A stretch of DNA of 64,000 nucleotides from CAZBXD01 sp965216395 (GCA_965216395.1 OZ244156.1:434001-498000), one strand, 5' to 3'; shown: positions 35,627-44,707, numbered from the stretch's first letter. Program-made: numbers and translations. Notes: generated by a model from the sequence alone, not told the origin.

Positions 35627-35665
35627 TTTTTAATCTCCTTTTAGAGTGTTAAGTTTGTTTTTTGT

Positions 35666-36337
35666 TTATCCTCTCACAGAAAGTATTGTATCAAGCCCAA
35701 CGATCAGATCTTCCATAACGAGGACGACTTGACCGTCAATGACTTCAACACCACTGACAAGGCCGGGAACAAGGCTACTGGTTTGAATAGCTCTGCCTTC
35801 GGCGTTCTGCGCGCCGACCTGAAGTTCGTATTGTCCAGGAGCAACTGGATCACCATTATCGTCCAGTCCATCCCAATCCAGCAGGTGTTCTCCCGCTGCG
35901 GTTGATCCATTGAAGGATCGAATAATATTATTGCTTTGATCTAAAATTGTGACAGTAGTTTGTGCAGCGTCATCGGCCAAGAAATAACTCATTTCAAGTT
36001 CCGATGTTCCGTCATAACTAAAGCGTGAGCCTTCATAACGAACCTCTTTACCAATAAATCCAATCGCATTATTGATCGTCGAAGCCCGTTGTAAGCCAAC
36101 CAATTCTTCTAAACGTTGATTTTGAGAGATTTGTTGTTCTACTTGTGAAAACTGTACAAGTTGATTGGTAAACTCAGTTGAATCAAGCGGGTCTAATGGG
36201 TCTTGATTCTGTAACTGTGTTGTCAAAAGGCTTAAAAACTGATCAAAATCATTTCCTAATGATGTTGTTGATTGTTCAATTGCTGCATTGTCAGCAATGG
36301 ATAATCCGCCAAGTGTTAAGAATTGTGGGTCAATCAT
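35666..36337 (-). CDS. flgD: Flagellar hook cap protein FlgD
   Basis: Caps the growing hook and lets FlgE subunits assemble. The 223 residues have the conserved N-terminal segment DFDQFLSLLTTQLQNQDPLDPLDSTEFTNQLVQFSQVEQQI, the FlgD signature. A beta-rich C-terminal part (FLGD Ig-like domain; ITNNIIRSFNG, HLLDWDGLDDNG) follows. Length fits the family. It is 39 bases before flgE and 11 after fliK, all minus strand. Confidence 0.95.
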   Translation of the reverse strand: MIDPQFLTLGGLSIADNAAIEQSTTSLGNDFDQFLSLLTTQLQNQDPLDPLDSTEFTNQLVQFSQVEQQISQNQRLEELVGLQRASTINNAIGFIGKEVRYEGSRFSYDGTSELEMSYFLADDAAQTTVTILDQSNNIIRSFNGSTAAGEHLLDWDGLDDNGDPVAPGQYELQVGAQNAEGRAIQTSSLVPGLVSGVEVIDGQVVLVMEDLIVGLDTILSVRG

Positions 36338-36348
36338 TTGTTTTTCCT

Positions 36349-37866
36349 TTATGCTTTGTAATTCACGCTATATCTGCCAAAGATATTTGCGTTGATCTGA
36401 TCTGTGGATAACGTTACGCCTTCGATTGTACTGGATGTGTTCGTGGAGCGGTTACGTCGACTGAAACGTTTGTGTTTGTTAAATTCTTCACCGTTTTGAC
36501 CATCGCGCAAATTGAAACTTAAGTCTTGTGAACCCAAATTGAGGCCAGCATTTTGTAATGCTTTTTCAAGATGCACAGAGTCTTTTTGTAATAATTTCAA
36601 TGTTTCTGGTCGATCAGCAAGGATCTTAGCCGTTGTACGACCATCATTCTCAACGGTTAAACGTACTTCAACACGCCCTAATTCCGATGGGTTCAGTTGG
36701 ATATTCATGCGTGATTGTTGTCCTGCATTTTTTTGAATATGTACCATAACTTGTTGTGCAATGGGGTTCGGTGGCAAAAGATTGCGTGCATTACTTTGCA
36801 TCATAGATGATTTGCCTGTCCGAATATTATTTTGAACCGTATCTGTAATAATGGTTTTAAGCTCATTTTTAGGGTCAAAATGAATCTCTGATTCGGTTGG
36901 GTTAAGCCATGTATGGCTGTCATTATTTATGTTGAATGATGACGATAATTGCGCGTTTGTATTTTTCTTGATCGTGTTGCTTTGTGCCGTTTTCACATCT
37001 ATGTTTTGTGTTTGTAATGGCGCAGATCGTTTACCTTTTTGAGTTTTTACAGCAATGTCATGTTGTGGAATAACATTTTTACCATCTTCTAAAACAGAAG
37101 TTGTCTCAACTGAATTTTGTGGATGAGAGCTTTTCATCTGTTGTATTAAAGCGGTTATATTTTCGTGAAGAACAGACAGCGATTTTTGATCGGATGGGTA
37201 CGCATCACTTGATAATGAAGCCTTTTGGTCAATCTGCTGTAGAATATGTGTTAATTCATTGATAATGATATCAAAACCATCTTTATCAGCGTGCTGAGAG
37301 TTCTGTGTGATTAATCCCAATTCACGCAAAGCAATATAATCACTTTTATCCATTTCTTTGCTTGCTGATTTGGTCATACTGGCTTGCTCTGTTTTTGGTA
37401 ACGTTTGCAAGATGTTTGATAATTCACCAGTTTGTATTAGGTTAATAAGATTTTCTGGTTCAATAAGTCCCTTATTGATTTGCACCAATTCCTTAGAAAT
37501 TGTTTCGGGAAGTTCAATTTGATCTGATGCGTCTAGACTAATTAACAACCCTGCTAATTCTTTAAAAAGAGCGTTATAATCTCCATTATTTATTTCAACT
37601 TTATTATGAATATTAAATTCTTTGCTGATTTGACCAATCAAATTGAAAAGCGGTGATTCTTGTTGTATCTGTCCATTAGAGAGATCTTTTTCAATATTGG
37701 ACAATTCGCCTTTACTAATATTCATAGCCGTTAGACGTGCCATGATAAAATCAACAAATGTTGCATCGGGCGACGCTAAATCATTTTGATTATGACCGAT
37801 CCCCGATGGTTTGCCATGAATAGATTTTGCCTGTGGACTTATAATATTACCAATAAAATTGTTCAC
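36349..37866 (-). CDS. fliK: Flagellar hook-length control protein FliK
   Basis: Secreted ruler that switches export from hook to filament at the right hook length. The 505-residue protein is mostly polar, Gln/Asn/Ser-rich and low-complexity. The conserved C-terminal domain (about 370-465) carries QQSRMNIQLNPSELGRVEVRLTVENDGRTTAKILADRPETL and ENALQNAGLNLGSQDLSF-like text. Recognition rests on that domain. It is first of the operon and preceded by a sigma-54 promoter at 37931-37946, so the whole hook set is likely under RpoN control. Confidence 0.88.
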   Translation of the reverse strand: MNNFIGNIISPQAKSIHGKPSGIGHNQNDLASPDATFVDFIMARLTAMNISKGELSNIEKDLSNGQIQQESPLFNLIGQISKEFNIHNKVEINNGDYNALFKELAGLLISLDASDQIELPETISKELVQINKGLIEPENLINLIQTGELSNILQTLPKTEQASMTKSASKEMDKSDYIALRELGLITQNSQHADKDGFDIIINELTHILQQIDQKASLSSDAYPSDQKSLSVLHENITALIQQMKSSHPQNSVETTSVLEDGKNVIPQHDIAVKTQKGKRSAPLQTQNIDVKTAQSNTIKKNTNAQLSSSFNINNDSHTWLNPTESEIHFDPKNELKTIITDTVQNNIRTGKSSMMQSNARNLLPPNPIAQQVMVHIQKNAGQQSRMNIQLNPSELGRVEVRLTVENDGRTTAKILADRPETLKLLQKDSVHLEKALQNAGLNLGSQDLSFNLRDGQNGEEFNKHKRFSRRNRSTNTSSTIEGVTLSTDQINANIFGRYSVNYKA

Positions 37867-37930
37867 GTGGTTTTACCCTTTTTGTTTTTCTTCTTTTATA
37901 TGGGGTAAACATTCTGTTCGCTATGTTACT

Positions 37931-37946
37931 TGCAAAGCCTGTGCCA
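37931..37946 (-). promoter_or_regulatory. Sigma-54 (RpoN) promoter of the fliK-flgD-flgE operon
   Basis: On the minus strand the sequence reads TTGGCACAGGCTTTGCAA: TGGCAC, five bases, TTGCA. It matches the RpoN consensus with the invariant GG (-24) and GC (-12) at the required spacing. Transcription would start near 37920 and give a leader of about 54 bases to the fliK ATG at 37866. RpoN control of hook genes is known in Caulobacter and other alphaproteobacteria. An activator site should lie further upstream, inside or beyond the 37947-38051 gap. Confidence 0.85.
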
Positions 37947-38051
37947 AATAAACAAATATTTGTAACACATTGATAATAAAAGGATATATATGTGTAATGT
38001 TTTTGTTTGCTTGTGCAAATTTTGCCTATTCATACGCTCAGGGCAAAAGAT

Positions 38052-38957
38052 TCAGGGCAAGTTTTTTAAAACGCGCATAACCGTGATACGACTGATCAGC
38101 ATTGTCATGACGATTGTAATAAAAGGAATTAAAAGGAAAAATAGAATATGTATGAAACGCAAATTAAAATTAAAACTCAGCATTTCATGTAAGTCGGGCC
38201 CAATATATCGAATGACAAATAATGTAAAAATTCCAAAAAATAGCCCGAGAAGAGAGCCTTCAAAAGCAAGACGCATTGTTTGGCGTTGAAATTGTCGTGC
38301 AATATAATGATCAGAGGCACCAATAAGATGGAGGAGATCAACCTCATCATGGTGAAGTGCTAATCTTATCCTTGCAGCATTGGCCACAGCAATAACAGCT
38401 GTTAAAATCATAACCGAAGCAATTCCAAAAACCACAAATTGAATGACTTTGGAAAAAGAAAGAATATCATCAAGCCAATCATCATGGGTATTCAAAATGG
38501 CTTTTTTATCAATTTTTTGAATATCTTTTAGGATGTCTTTCGTGTTGACCGGTTGGTTTTTGTCTAATTGAATATCAATAAGAATAGGGATCGGTAAGGG
38601 CGTTTTCTTATTTTCGGTCAAGTCGCCAAACCACGGCTCAATCATATCTAAAATTTCATCTTCAGGGATCAATGTTGCTGTCAACCCGATATTATCATTT
38701 ATGATATCCAGAATAGCTTGGCTGGTCTGTTCTCTGTTTTTATCTTTTTCATTATACGGGATTTCGACGGTCATCTTTTCTTCAATTCCGTCTGTCCAAT
38801 GTTTGGTTAAACTATTAAGACCTAAAATCATGACGATAGATATCACGGCCAGATAACTCATTAAACTAATCAGCCAAACCAACATATGACCACCTGTCCC
38901 TCTATGGAGGGGGAGATCATAACGGCTTTTGGCTTTGTTTTTGATAATTTCAATCAT
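38052..38957 (-). CDS. ftsX: Cell-division protein FtsX
   Basis: Membrane partner of FtsE; the complex controls peptidoglycan hydrolases at the septum. The 301 residues have one N-terminal membrane helix (about 27-48), a periplasmic region with extracellular loop (50-160), and three C-terminal helices with the motif HHDEVDLLHLIGASDHYIARQFQRQ, typical of FtsX. Its start overlaps the ftsE stop by four bases (coupled). Ends close to a 185-base non-coding region shared with fliK. Confidence 0.92.
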   Translation of the reverse strand: MIEIIKNKAKSRYDLPLHRGTGGHMLVWLISLMSYLAVISIVMILGLNSLTKHWTDGIEEKMTVEIPYNEKDKNREQTSQAILDIINDNIGLTATLIPEDEILDMIEPWFGDLTENKKTPLPIPILIDIQLDKNQPVNTKDILKDIQKIDKKAILNTHDDWLDDILSFSKVIQFVVFGIASVMILTAVIAVANAARIRLALHHDEVDLLHLIGASDHYIARQFQRQTMRLAFEGSLLGLFFGIFTLFVIRYIGPDLHEMLSFNFNLRFIHILFFLLIPFITIVMTMLISRITVMRVLKNLP

Positions 38958-39646
38958 GCTGTAACCGTTTTTGTTTTTGGTTTTTGCGTTTGCTTAACAT
39001 GCACAGCACCATGAGAGAGGCATAATTCCGGATGACCGAATTTTTCAACAATCTTTTGGTTATGCGTGGCAACTAAAACGGTTGTCCCCATGCGGTTTAA
39101 TTCATCAAATAAATGCATCAGCTTAATTCCAATTTGGTCATCTAAGTTCCCTGTTGGTTCATCAGCCAAAAGCAAACGGGGTCGATTGACAACCGCGCGT
39201 GCAATTGCAACACGTTGTTTTTGACCACCAGAGAGAATTTTCGGGGTGGCATAAATATGATCCCCTAAGCCAACCCATTTGAGAAGTTCTGTGACGTTAC
39301 TATGGATGCGTTTTTCATCTTTACCATCTATTCTAAGTGGTAATGCGACATTGTCAAAAACGCTTAAATGATCCAGTAAACGAAATTCTTGAAAAACGAC
39401 ACCAATTTGGCGACGGATCACCATTAAATCTTCGCGTGATAATTTATGAATCGGTTGTCCCAACATGGTCAAAAGACCACGTGTTGGGCGTTTCCCTAAA
39501 TAAAGAAGGCGTAATAATGATGTTTTTCCTGCCCCTGACGGACCCGTTAAAAAATGAAATGAACCAGGGTGTAATGTAAAGGAAATATCGTGCAAAACCT
39601 CGGGCCCTGTTCCGTATCGTAAAGCAACATTTTCAAATTTTATCAC
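38954..39646 (-). CDS. ftsE: Cell-division ABC ATPase FtsE
   Basis: ATPase that drives FtsX at the divisome. The 230 residues have Walker A GPSGAGKTS (35-43), the ABC signature LSGGQKQRVAIARA, Walker B LLLADEPTGNLD and the switch His in VATHNQ. It is close in length to E. coli FtsE (222). Genes ftsE and ftsX form a tight operon on the minus strand, divergent from the zinc ribbon gene over a 190-base gap. Confidence 0.94.
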   Translation of the reverse strand: MIKFENVALRYGTGPEVLHDISFTLHPGSFHFLTGPSGAGKTSLLRLLYLGKRPTRGLLTMLGQPIHKLSREDLMVIRRQIGVVFQEFRLLDHLSVFDNVALPLRIDGKDEKRIHSNVTELLKWVGLGDHIYATPKILSGGQKQRVAIARAVVNRPRLLLADEPTGNLDDQIGIKLMHLFDELNRMGTTVLVATHNQKIVEKFGHPELCLSHGAVHVKQTQKPKTKTVTA

Positions 39647-39756
39647 GGTTTCAAAGCCTTAGGATTAAGTTATAAATGATTTATGGCTACTATAACTATT
39701 CTGATGTGCTGAGACAATTAGTATTGGACATTTAAAAAAAATAATCGTCAATTTTC

Positions 39757-39786
39757 TTGTCTTAAAGAGAAGATTTGCGCTATATA
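39757..39786 (+). promoter_or_regulatory. Promoter for the zinc ribbon-cpdR pair
   Basis: TTGTCT (39757-39762), 18 bases, TATATA (39781-39786). Transcription would start near 39793, about 45 bases before the zinc ribbon gene. The leader keeps an AAAGG site near the ATG. Confidence 0.45.
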
Positions 39787-39836
39787 AAGATTGTAGAGTT
39801 TCAATAAAAATAAATATATCAAAGGTTTTTAACGTA

Positions 39837-40553
39837 ATGATTTTAACCTGTCCCGCGTGTCAGTCACAATATTCAATTCCTGATGGTTCTATCACAGGGG
39901 AAGGGCGAACCGTTAAATGTAGTCAATGTGCTCATAAATGGTATCAAAAATCTGATCAAGCCAGTGTTCTTGATACAAACGAGCAAGATATTTCTCCACA
40001 AAACAATGAAGCAGTGAATTTTGATCAAGAACTTAAAGATGCAGATATTCGTTTTGCCGAAAGTGAAGAACAAGGAGATGAGAACGAAACGAATGTGCAA
40101 AGTTTGAAAGGTGATCAGAAAAGCCTGACTTTAAAAGGCGTTTTATTATCTTTTCTGGTTTTCTTTGTCTTAATAATGGCGGTTCTTACTACGGGAAGAC
40201 AGTTTTTTGTAAAGAAATGGCAGCCCATGGCGGCTTTTTATGATGTTATTGGTTTGCCTGTCGCCGTAGCGGGAGAAGGGCTGGCTATTGAAAATTTACA
40301 AGCGGAAATTTATAAAAATGCGGATGATCAGTTTTTTTTAATTGTTCAAGGTCGCATTGATAATATTTCTGATAAAGAGATTGCTTTACCTATTCTTAAA
40401 GTTACTAGTTATAATAAAGATAATCATTTGAAGGATTGGCTCATTCCTTTAGGTGATAAAATTATGCAACAAGGTCAATCTGTTGCCTTTGATTATAAGT
40501 TGGACGATGTGCCACAAGAACATAAAAAGGTGACGGTGACTTTTACTTACTAG
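39837..40553 (+). CDS. Zinc-ribbon (MJ0042-type) membrane protein with DUF3426-like C-terminus
   Basis: The first 35 residues form a zinc ribbon (Cys5, Cys8, Cys28, Cys31; GRTVKCSQCAHKWYQ) of the MJ0042 type. An acidic linker (40-95) precedes one membrane helix (about 100-122, FLVFFVLIMAVLTTG). A soluble beta-rich domain follows that resembles DUF3426 (VAVAGEGLAIENLQAEIYKN, LIVQGRIDNISDKEIALPILKV). It would stay in the inner membrane with the ribbon inside the cell. The location between ftsE and cpdR is conserved in alphaproteobacteria. Function is unknown. Confidence 0.85.
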   Translation: MILTCPACQSQYSIPDGSITGEGRTVKCSQCAHKWYQKSDQASVLDTNEQDISPQNNEAVNFDQELKDADIRFAESEEQGDENETNVQSLKGDQKSLTLKGVLLSFLVFFVLIMAVLTTGRQFFVKKWQPMAAFYDVIGLPVAVAGEGLAIENLQAEIYKNADDQFFLIVQGRIDNISDKEIALPILKVTSYNKDNHLKDWLIPLGDKIMQQGQSVAFDYKLDDVPQEHKKVTVTFTY

Positions 40554-40568
40554 TTAAGGATAAAAGCT

Positions 40569-40928
40569 ATGGCACGTATTTTAGTCGTTGATGATGAACC
40601 CGATCTTTTAACTTTCGTAGAACGTGCCTTGACAGCCATGGGCCATGATGTGACAGCAACATTTGATGGCTATATGGCACTTTCAGCACTCAAAGAAGGT
40701 GATTTTGACCTGTTGCTAACTGATATCGCAATGCCAGGGATTGATGGTATTACTCTTTCTTTACAAGCATCGAGAGATTTTCCCAATATGAAGATATTGT
40801 TGATGACCGGATATGCACATGAACGCCAACGGGCCCATAATTTGGATGAATTAATTCATGAAGTTATGACCAAGCCGTTTGACATGGAAATGCTCAAAAC
40901 CCGCGTCGATGCTATTTTAATGCAGTAA
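40569..40928 (+). CDS. cpdR: CpdR-like single-domain response regulator
   Basis: In Caulobacter CpdR, when unphosphorylated, recruits ClpXP to the cell pole and primes it to degrade cell-cycle substrates. The 119 residues consist of a receiver domain only: Asp9-Asp10 acidic pocket, phospho-acceptor Asp52 (LLLTDIAMPGIDGI), Thr in LLMTGYA and Lys102 (VMTKPFD). Length and neighbourhood (downstream of ftsE and the zinc ribbon gene) match CpdR. A typical receiver from another pathway cannot be excluded. It is 15 bases after the zinc ribbon gene and ends 10 bases before a convergent lipoprotein gene. Confidence 0.8.
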   Translation: MARILVVDDEPDLLTFVERALTAMGHDVTATFDGYMALSALKEGDFDLLLTDIAMPGIDGITLSLQASRDFPNMKILLMTGYAHERQRAHNLDELIHEVMTKPFDMEMLKTRVDAILMQ

Positions 40929-40938
40929 ATCAGTTGTT

Positions 40939-41133
40939 TTAAAAAGCAGGTTCGCCTATAGGTGCTCGTTGAAGTGAATCCTGGGCTGGGTAAGGTCTTG
41001 GGTATGTATCATTTTCAACTTGTGGTGGCGCAACAACCATATTCGGTTTTTTTCCACAAGACGCGACAAATGATAAACATAAAACACATATGATTATTTT
41101 AAAGACGTTGCGTTTATTAAATAAGTTCACCAT
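40939..41133 (-). CDS. Small lipoprotein, LptM-like
   Basis: A 64-residue secretory lipoprotein: hydrophobic signal segment, lipobox LSFVASC with Cys26 as the lipidated residue, then KKPNMVVAPP and a Pro/Tyr-rich tail. LptM (YifL-type) proteins assist maturation of the LPS translocon, and the alphaproteobacterial ones sit between argH and lysA. Both genes are absent here and the lipoprotein stands alone, so the assignment rests on size and lipobox. No lysine retention signal can be judged. Confidence 0.7.
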   Translation of the reverse strand: MVNLFNKRNVFKIIICVLCLSFVASCGKKPNMVVAPPQVENDTYPRPYPAQDSLQRAPIGEPAF

Positions 41134-41205
41134 TTTCTCTCCAAATCATGTATAATATTATGTTGTTACAAAGAGTATATCTTTATATGAAAGGTTTTCG
41201 CAAGA

Positions 41206-41769
41206 ATGAAACAGTTTTTTAATATTATCGTTTTTTTAGGGCTGCTTTTTTTTCCTATTCTTACTAATGCACAACCGCCTTTGGGTGCTGAAATGCAAAA
41301 TTTAGAAGTGTTCCACACACCAGAAGTTTTTCCAGAATTATTGATTGATAGCACGGATGGCACCAAATATTTTCTTTCTGATTTTTCGGATCGAATTGTT
41401 TTGCTCAATCTTTGGGCAACATGGTGCCCACCATGTATTGAAGAACTACCGTCGCTTGACCGTTTGCAAACAGCAATCGGCGATGAATATTTCAAAGTCG
41501 CAGCGGTTTCTTTGGATGATGGTATGACACCAAAGCAGATCGGAGATTTTCTTAAAGAACACAGTGCGGAAAACTTGGAACCTATGTTGGACGCCGAATC
41601 GTCAACTTCTGAAATCCCAAATCTGGCTGGTTTGCCAACAACATATATTTTGGATGAAAATGGTAATATGCTTGCCCGTTTTGAAGGGGATGCGGATTGG
41701 TCCACTCCAGAGGCGCAAAAAATTATTCAATACTATATTGATCGTATGAATGAGAAATATGGTCTTTAA
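41206..41769 (+). CDS. TlpA-family thioredoxin-like protein
   Basis: Exported thiol-disulfide reductase. A signal peptide or anchor (1-22, ILTNA) precedes a TlpA/ResA-type thioredoxin fold. The active site WATWCPPCIEELPSLD has Cys74 and Cys77, and the cis-proline lies in LAGLPTTYIL. It would reduce cytochrome c precursors or copper-site proteins in the periplasm (family knowledge). In several alphaproteobacteria a tlpA gene lies opposite argH; here the divergent neighbour is the small lipoprotein. It is convergent with the symporter. Confidence 0.88.
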   Translation: MKQFFNIIVFLGLLFFPILTNAQPPLGAEMQNLEVFHTPEVFPELLIDSTDGTKYFLSDFSDRIVLLNLWATWCPPCIEELPSLDRLQTAIGDEYFKVAAVSLDDGMTPKQIGDFLKEHSAENLEPMLDAESSTSEIPNLAGLPTTYILDENGNMLARFEGDADWSTPEAQKIIQYYIDRMNEKYGL

Positions 41770-41773
41770 TTGA

Positions 41774-43108
41774 TTATCTTGCGAAAATAAATTTATCGAG
41801 ACAGGGCGGTAAAACTAAGCCCATGATAAATGTATAAGCAATATAATAATCTTGATATAGTCCAAATAAATATAAGCCAATGATTGAAAAGGCTAACATT
41901 AACATAGCGCTAGAAACGGCCTTATCTGAAGGGAGTTTTTTAACAGGTAAGAACATGTAACATAACGGAACAAGGGCGCCCCATAAGGCTAAAACAAACC
42001 AAAAAATGGTTTCAATATTTTGGTTGATTAAGGCAATACATAAAATAACAACAGTAAGTGTAATTGTTGCAAGGCGAATGGAATTTCGAGGTCTAGCCAT
42101 TTTTTTACCAAATATATGTGCAAAATCGGTTGAAAAACATTGTGCTGAGATAAACAAAACAGTGTCAATTGTGGACATGATCACCCCTAATATCGACACC
42201 ATAAATAAAGAACCCAACCATTTCGGTAGCGCTTCGTAAGATATAAAAGCAAAAAGTTTTTCATCTTGTAATTCTGGGTTTATGCTGTTTCCTAAAATGA
42301 TGAGACTGATCAAAACACTGTAACTAAGCAGGTAAAAACCGATGGTATAAATAAGCGCTCTTTGTGCAGTTCCTGCTGATTTAGCCGCAAAAATCCGTTG
42401 CCATATGGTGCTTTCAACAAATTGTAAGGCAAAAAAACCAAAAAATCCGGCTAAAAAGCCTTTCCAAGATAGACTCGGTTTATCCACAACATATAAAGAT
42501 AAATCAATATTGGGCACATCCTGGGCTAAATAAAGACAGGCAACCAACATAAAAATCATCAATCCATATTGTATAAGGTCTGTACGGATTAAAGATTTGA
42601 AACCACCAAAATAGAGATATAAACAAATGGCGGTTGCCATTAAGCCAATCGATTGTGGATAGGATAATGTTGTAATATTGGATAAAATCAAACCACTGCC
42701 AACAAGTTCGAAAACGAGCCATGATGAAAATACGGCTAAAACAAGCATTAATGTTAGCTTGCCTGTTTTGGATCCAAAGACACCATTAGCCATTTCTGTC
42801 ATGGTAATCCAATTGTTTTTTTTCGCCATTTCATAAGGTTTTTTAACGAAGAAAGACATGACAAATAAATTGGTGATACATCCCAAAGCGAGGAAAAGAA
42901 AAGAAGGTAAGTCATTTATTGTTAGATAGAGCATAAAAGAGAGGGCGCCACCACCAAGCCAACTGGTGCTCAAACTGATAGCCAATGGAAAGGAACTTAA
43001 ACGACGTTCACCAATTAAAAAATCCTCACGGGTTTCTCTTTTTGATAAAAAGTAACTTAAGCCGATGATGGTGGTGATATAAATAATCGCAAGTGTAAAA
43101 AATGACAT
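41774..43108 (-). CDS. Sodium:solute symporter family transporter
   Basis: Membrane protein of 444 residues with about 13 hydrophobic segments. The N-terminal DFLIGERRLSSFPLAISLSTSWLGGGALSFM matches the LeuT-fold SSS signature (first helices and the unwound part), and MTEMANGVFGSKTGKL and FGGFKSLIRTDLIQYGLM resemble the rest. Likely couples sodium influx to uptake of a small organic solute; the substrate cannot be inferred. It follows hemA by 32 bases on the same strand, with an AAGGAAG site, and may be co-transcribed. Confidence 0.85.
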   Translation of the reverse strand: MSFFTLAIIYITTIIGLSYFLSKRETREDFLIGERRLSSFPLAISLSTSWLGGGALSFMLYLTINDLPSFLFLALGCITNLFVMSFFVKKPYEMAKKNNWITMTEMANGVFGSKTGKLTLMLVLAVFSSWLVFELVGSGLILSNITTLSYPQSIGLMATAICLYLYFGGFKSLIRTDLIQYGLMIFMLVACLYLAQDVPNIDLSLYVVDKPSLSWKGFLAGFFGFFALQFVESTIWQRIFAAKSAGTAQRALIYTIGFYLLSYSVLISLIILGNSINPELQDEKLFAFISYEALPKWLGSLFMVSILGVIMSTIDTVLFISAQCFSTDFAHIFGKKMARPRNSIRLATITLTVVILCIALINQNIETIFWFVLALWGALVPLCYMFLPVKKLPSDKAVSSAMLMLAFSIIGLYLFGLYQDYYIAYTFIMGLVLPPCLDKFIFAR

Positions 43109-43140
43109 GATAATAAGTCTTCCTTAGTTTAATGTATTGT

Positions 43141-44358
43141 TTAAGCTGCTTTAGTTGAAAATAAGTTCAACCTTTCCCAAATAATGGCAAGTGCCGTGAC
43201 TAAATTATGAATATCTTGATCCGTGTGTACTGGTGAGGGCGTTAAACGTAGCCGTTCTGTCCCCCGTGCAACTGTGGGATAGTTAATGGGTTGTACATAG
43301 ATATCAAATTCATCAAGTAATATATCAGTGATTAACCGACAAAGTTTGGCGTCACCAACCATCACAGGGATAATATGCGTTGCATTCATCATAAACGGAA
43401 TATTATATTCCTGTAATGCATGGCGCGTGGCCAGAACGCGTTCTTTTTGTTCAATACGCTCTTTCGAAGAGTTTTTAAGATAATTAACACTGGCATGGGC
43501 GCCCGCAACCAAAACAGGGGGCAGGGCTGTGGTAAAAATAAAACCGCTTGCATAGGAACGAATGGCATCAACAATATAATTATTGGCCGCGATATACCCC
43601 CCCATAACACCATAGGCTTTACCTAATGTGCCTTCGATAATGTCAATTTGATCCATTAAACCTTCACGTTCTGCAACGCCAGCGCCACACGGACCATACA
43701 TACCAACAGCATGAACCTCATCAATATATGTCATCGCTTGATATTTTTTGGCCAGATCAACAATCTCTTGAATAGGAGAAATGTCACCATCCATAGAATA
43801 AACCGATTCAAAAGCAATAATTTTCGGGCGTGTGATGTCTGTTTGTCTTAATAATTCTTCTAAATGTTGTGTATCATTATGACGAAATATCTTTTTCTCA
43901 CATGGACCTGTGCGAATCCCTTGAATCATAGAGGCGTGATTCATCTCATCGGAAAAAATCACACAATTGGGGAGAATTTTAGGCAATGTTGATAAGGTGG
44001 CCTGATTGGCAATATAGCCAGATGTGAAAACAAGCGCGCTTTCTTTTTGGTGTAGCTGTGCCAATAATTTTTCTAATTCAACGTGATAATGTGTTGTTCC
44101 AGAAATATTGCGCGTTCCACCAGCGCCGGCACCACAAGAATTGAGTGTATCATGCATCGCATTCAGCACGATTTCATGCTGTCCCATTCCTAAATAATCA
44201 TTAGAACACCATATTGTTACGTCTTTTTTTGTATTATTTGTTGTAAGGCAGGCTGTGGGAAATTGACCAGCGCGCCGTTTTAAATCAGCAAAATAGCGGT
44301 ATCGTCCCTCAGACTTTAAGGCTTTGATACTGTCTTTGAAATATTCATCATAATTCAT
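43141..44358 (-). CDS. hemA: 5-aminolevulinate synthase (Shemin pathway)
   Basis: PLP enzyme that condenses glycine and succinyl-CoA, the first step of haem synthesis in alphaproteobacteria. The 405 residues start MNYDEYFKDSIKALKSEGRYRYFADL and contain WCSNDYLGMGQH, GAGAGGTRNISGTTHYHVELE, IAFESVYSMDGDISPI, TYIDEVHAVGMYG and the lysine of IIEGTLGKAYGVMGGY (Lys247). Length equals that of Rhodobacter ALAS. The enzyme is a strong marker for the class. No obvious ribosome binding site is seen before the ATG. Confidence 0.97.
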   Translation of the reverse strand: MNYDEYFKDSIKALKSEGRYRYFADLKRRAGQFPTACLTTNNTKKDVTIWCSNDYLGMGQHEIVLNAMHDTLNSCGAGAGGTRNISGTTHYHVELEKLLAQLHQKESALVFTSGYIANQATLSTLPKILPNCVIFSDEMNHASMIQGIRTGPCEKKIFRHNDTQHLEELLRQTDITRPKIIAFESVYSMDGDISPIQEIVDLAKKYQAMTYIDEVHAVGMYGPCGAGVAEREGLMDQIDIIEGTLGKAYGVMGGYIAANNYIVDAIRSYASGFIFTTALPPVLVAGAHASVNYLKNSSKERIEQKERVLATRHALQEYNIPFMMNATHIIPVMVGDAKLCRLITDILLDEFDIYVQPINYPTVARGTERLRLTPSPVHTDQDIHNLVTALAIIWERLNLFSTKAA

Positions 44359-44430
44359 AAAGTGACGATATCAGAAAAATAAATCAGATCATACTTTATA
44401 TTTTTATACATAATTATTTTACAGAATTAA

Positions 44431-44459
44431 TATTTTCATAATAAATTATTATGTATACT
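44431..44459 (+). promoter_or_regulatory. Candidate promoter with a palindrome filling the spacer
   Basis: TATACT (44454-44459) forms a -10 with a weak -35 (TATTTT, 44431-44436). The 17-base spacer is exactly an inverted repeat, CATAATA (44437-44443) and TATTATG (44447-44453) around AAT. A protein bound there would block polymerase, so it may be an operator. It would serve the small secreted protein gene. Confidence 0.35.
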
Positions 44460-44506
44460 AAAAATGTGGAGAAAATTAATATCATAAAGTGTGGAGGGGG
44501 GTATCA

Positions 44507-44707
44507 ATGTTTTCAAGATTAATCACGATGTTATTGTTTACCTGGTCTGTTTATATGGCAACATTTGGCCAAGATGTTTTCGGGCGTGATCAAATAGATG
44601 AAATGGCTCAAAATTTTGCACCAGCTGTAACAAAACATTCAGAGCTTTTAGCGCAAGAAACAGTGAAACTGATAGTTGAACAAGGTTTACGGTCAAAAAA
44701 TAGCTAA
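44507..44707 (+). CDS. Small secreted protein, unknown family
   Basis: An ATG at 44507 with a strong GGAGGGGG site 6 bases before it gives 66 residues. Residues 1-21 are a signal peptide or anchor (FSRLITMLLFTWSVYMATF). The mature part (GQDVFGRDQIDEMAQNFAPAVTKHSELLAQETVKLIVEQGL) is amphipathic and helical. The upstream in-frame ATG at 44489 is possible but has no such site. No cysteines are present. The gene is divergent from hemA. I do not recognise it. Confidence 0.6.
   Translation: MFSRLITMLLFTWSVYMATFGQDVFGRDQIDEMAQNFAPAVTKHSELLAQETVKLIVEQGLRSKNS

Noticed and set aside
37990..38289. A 99-codon plus-strand frame at the end of ftsX
   Set aside because: Mostly antisense to ftsX; the lysine/arginine-rich product comes from the reverse of hydrophobic codons.
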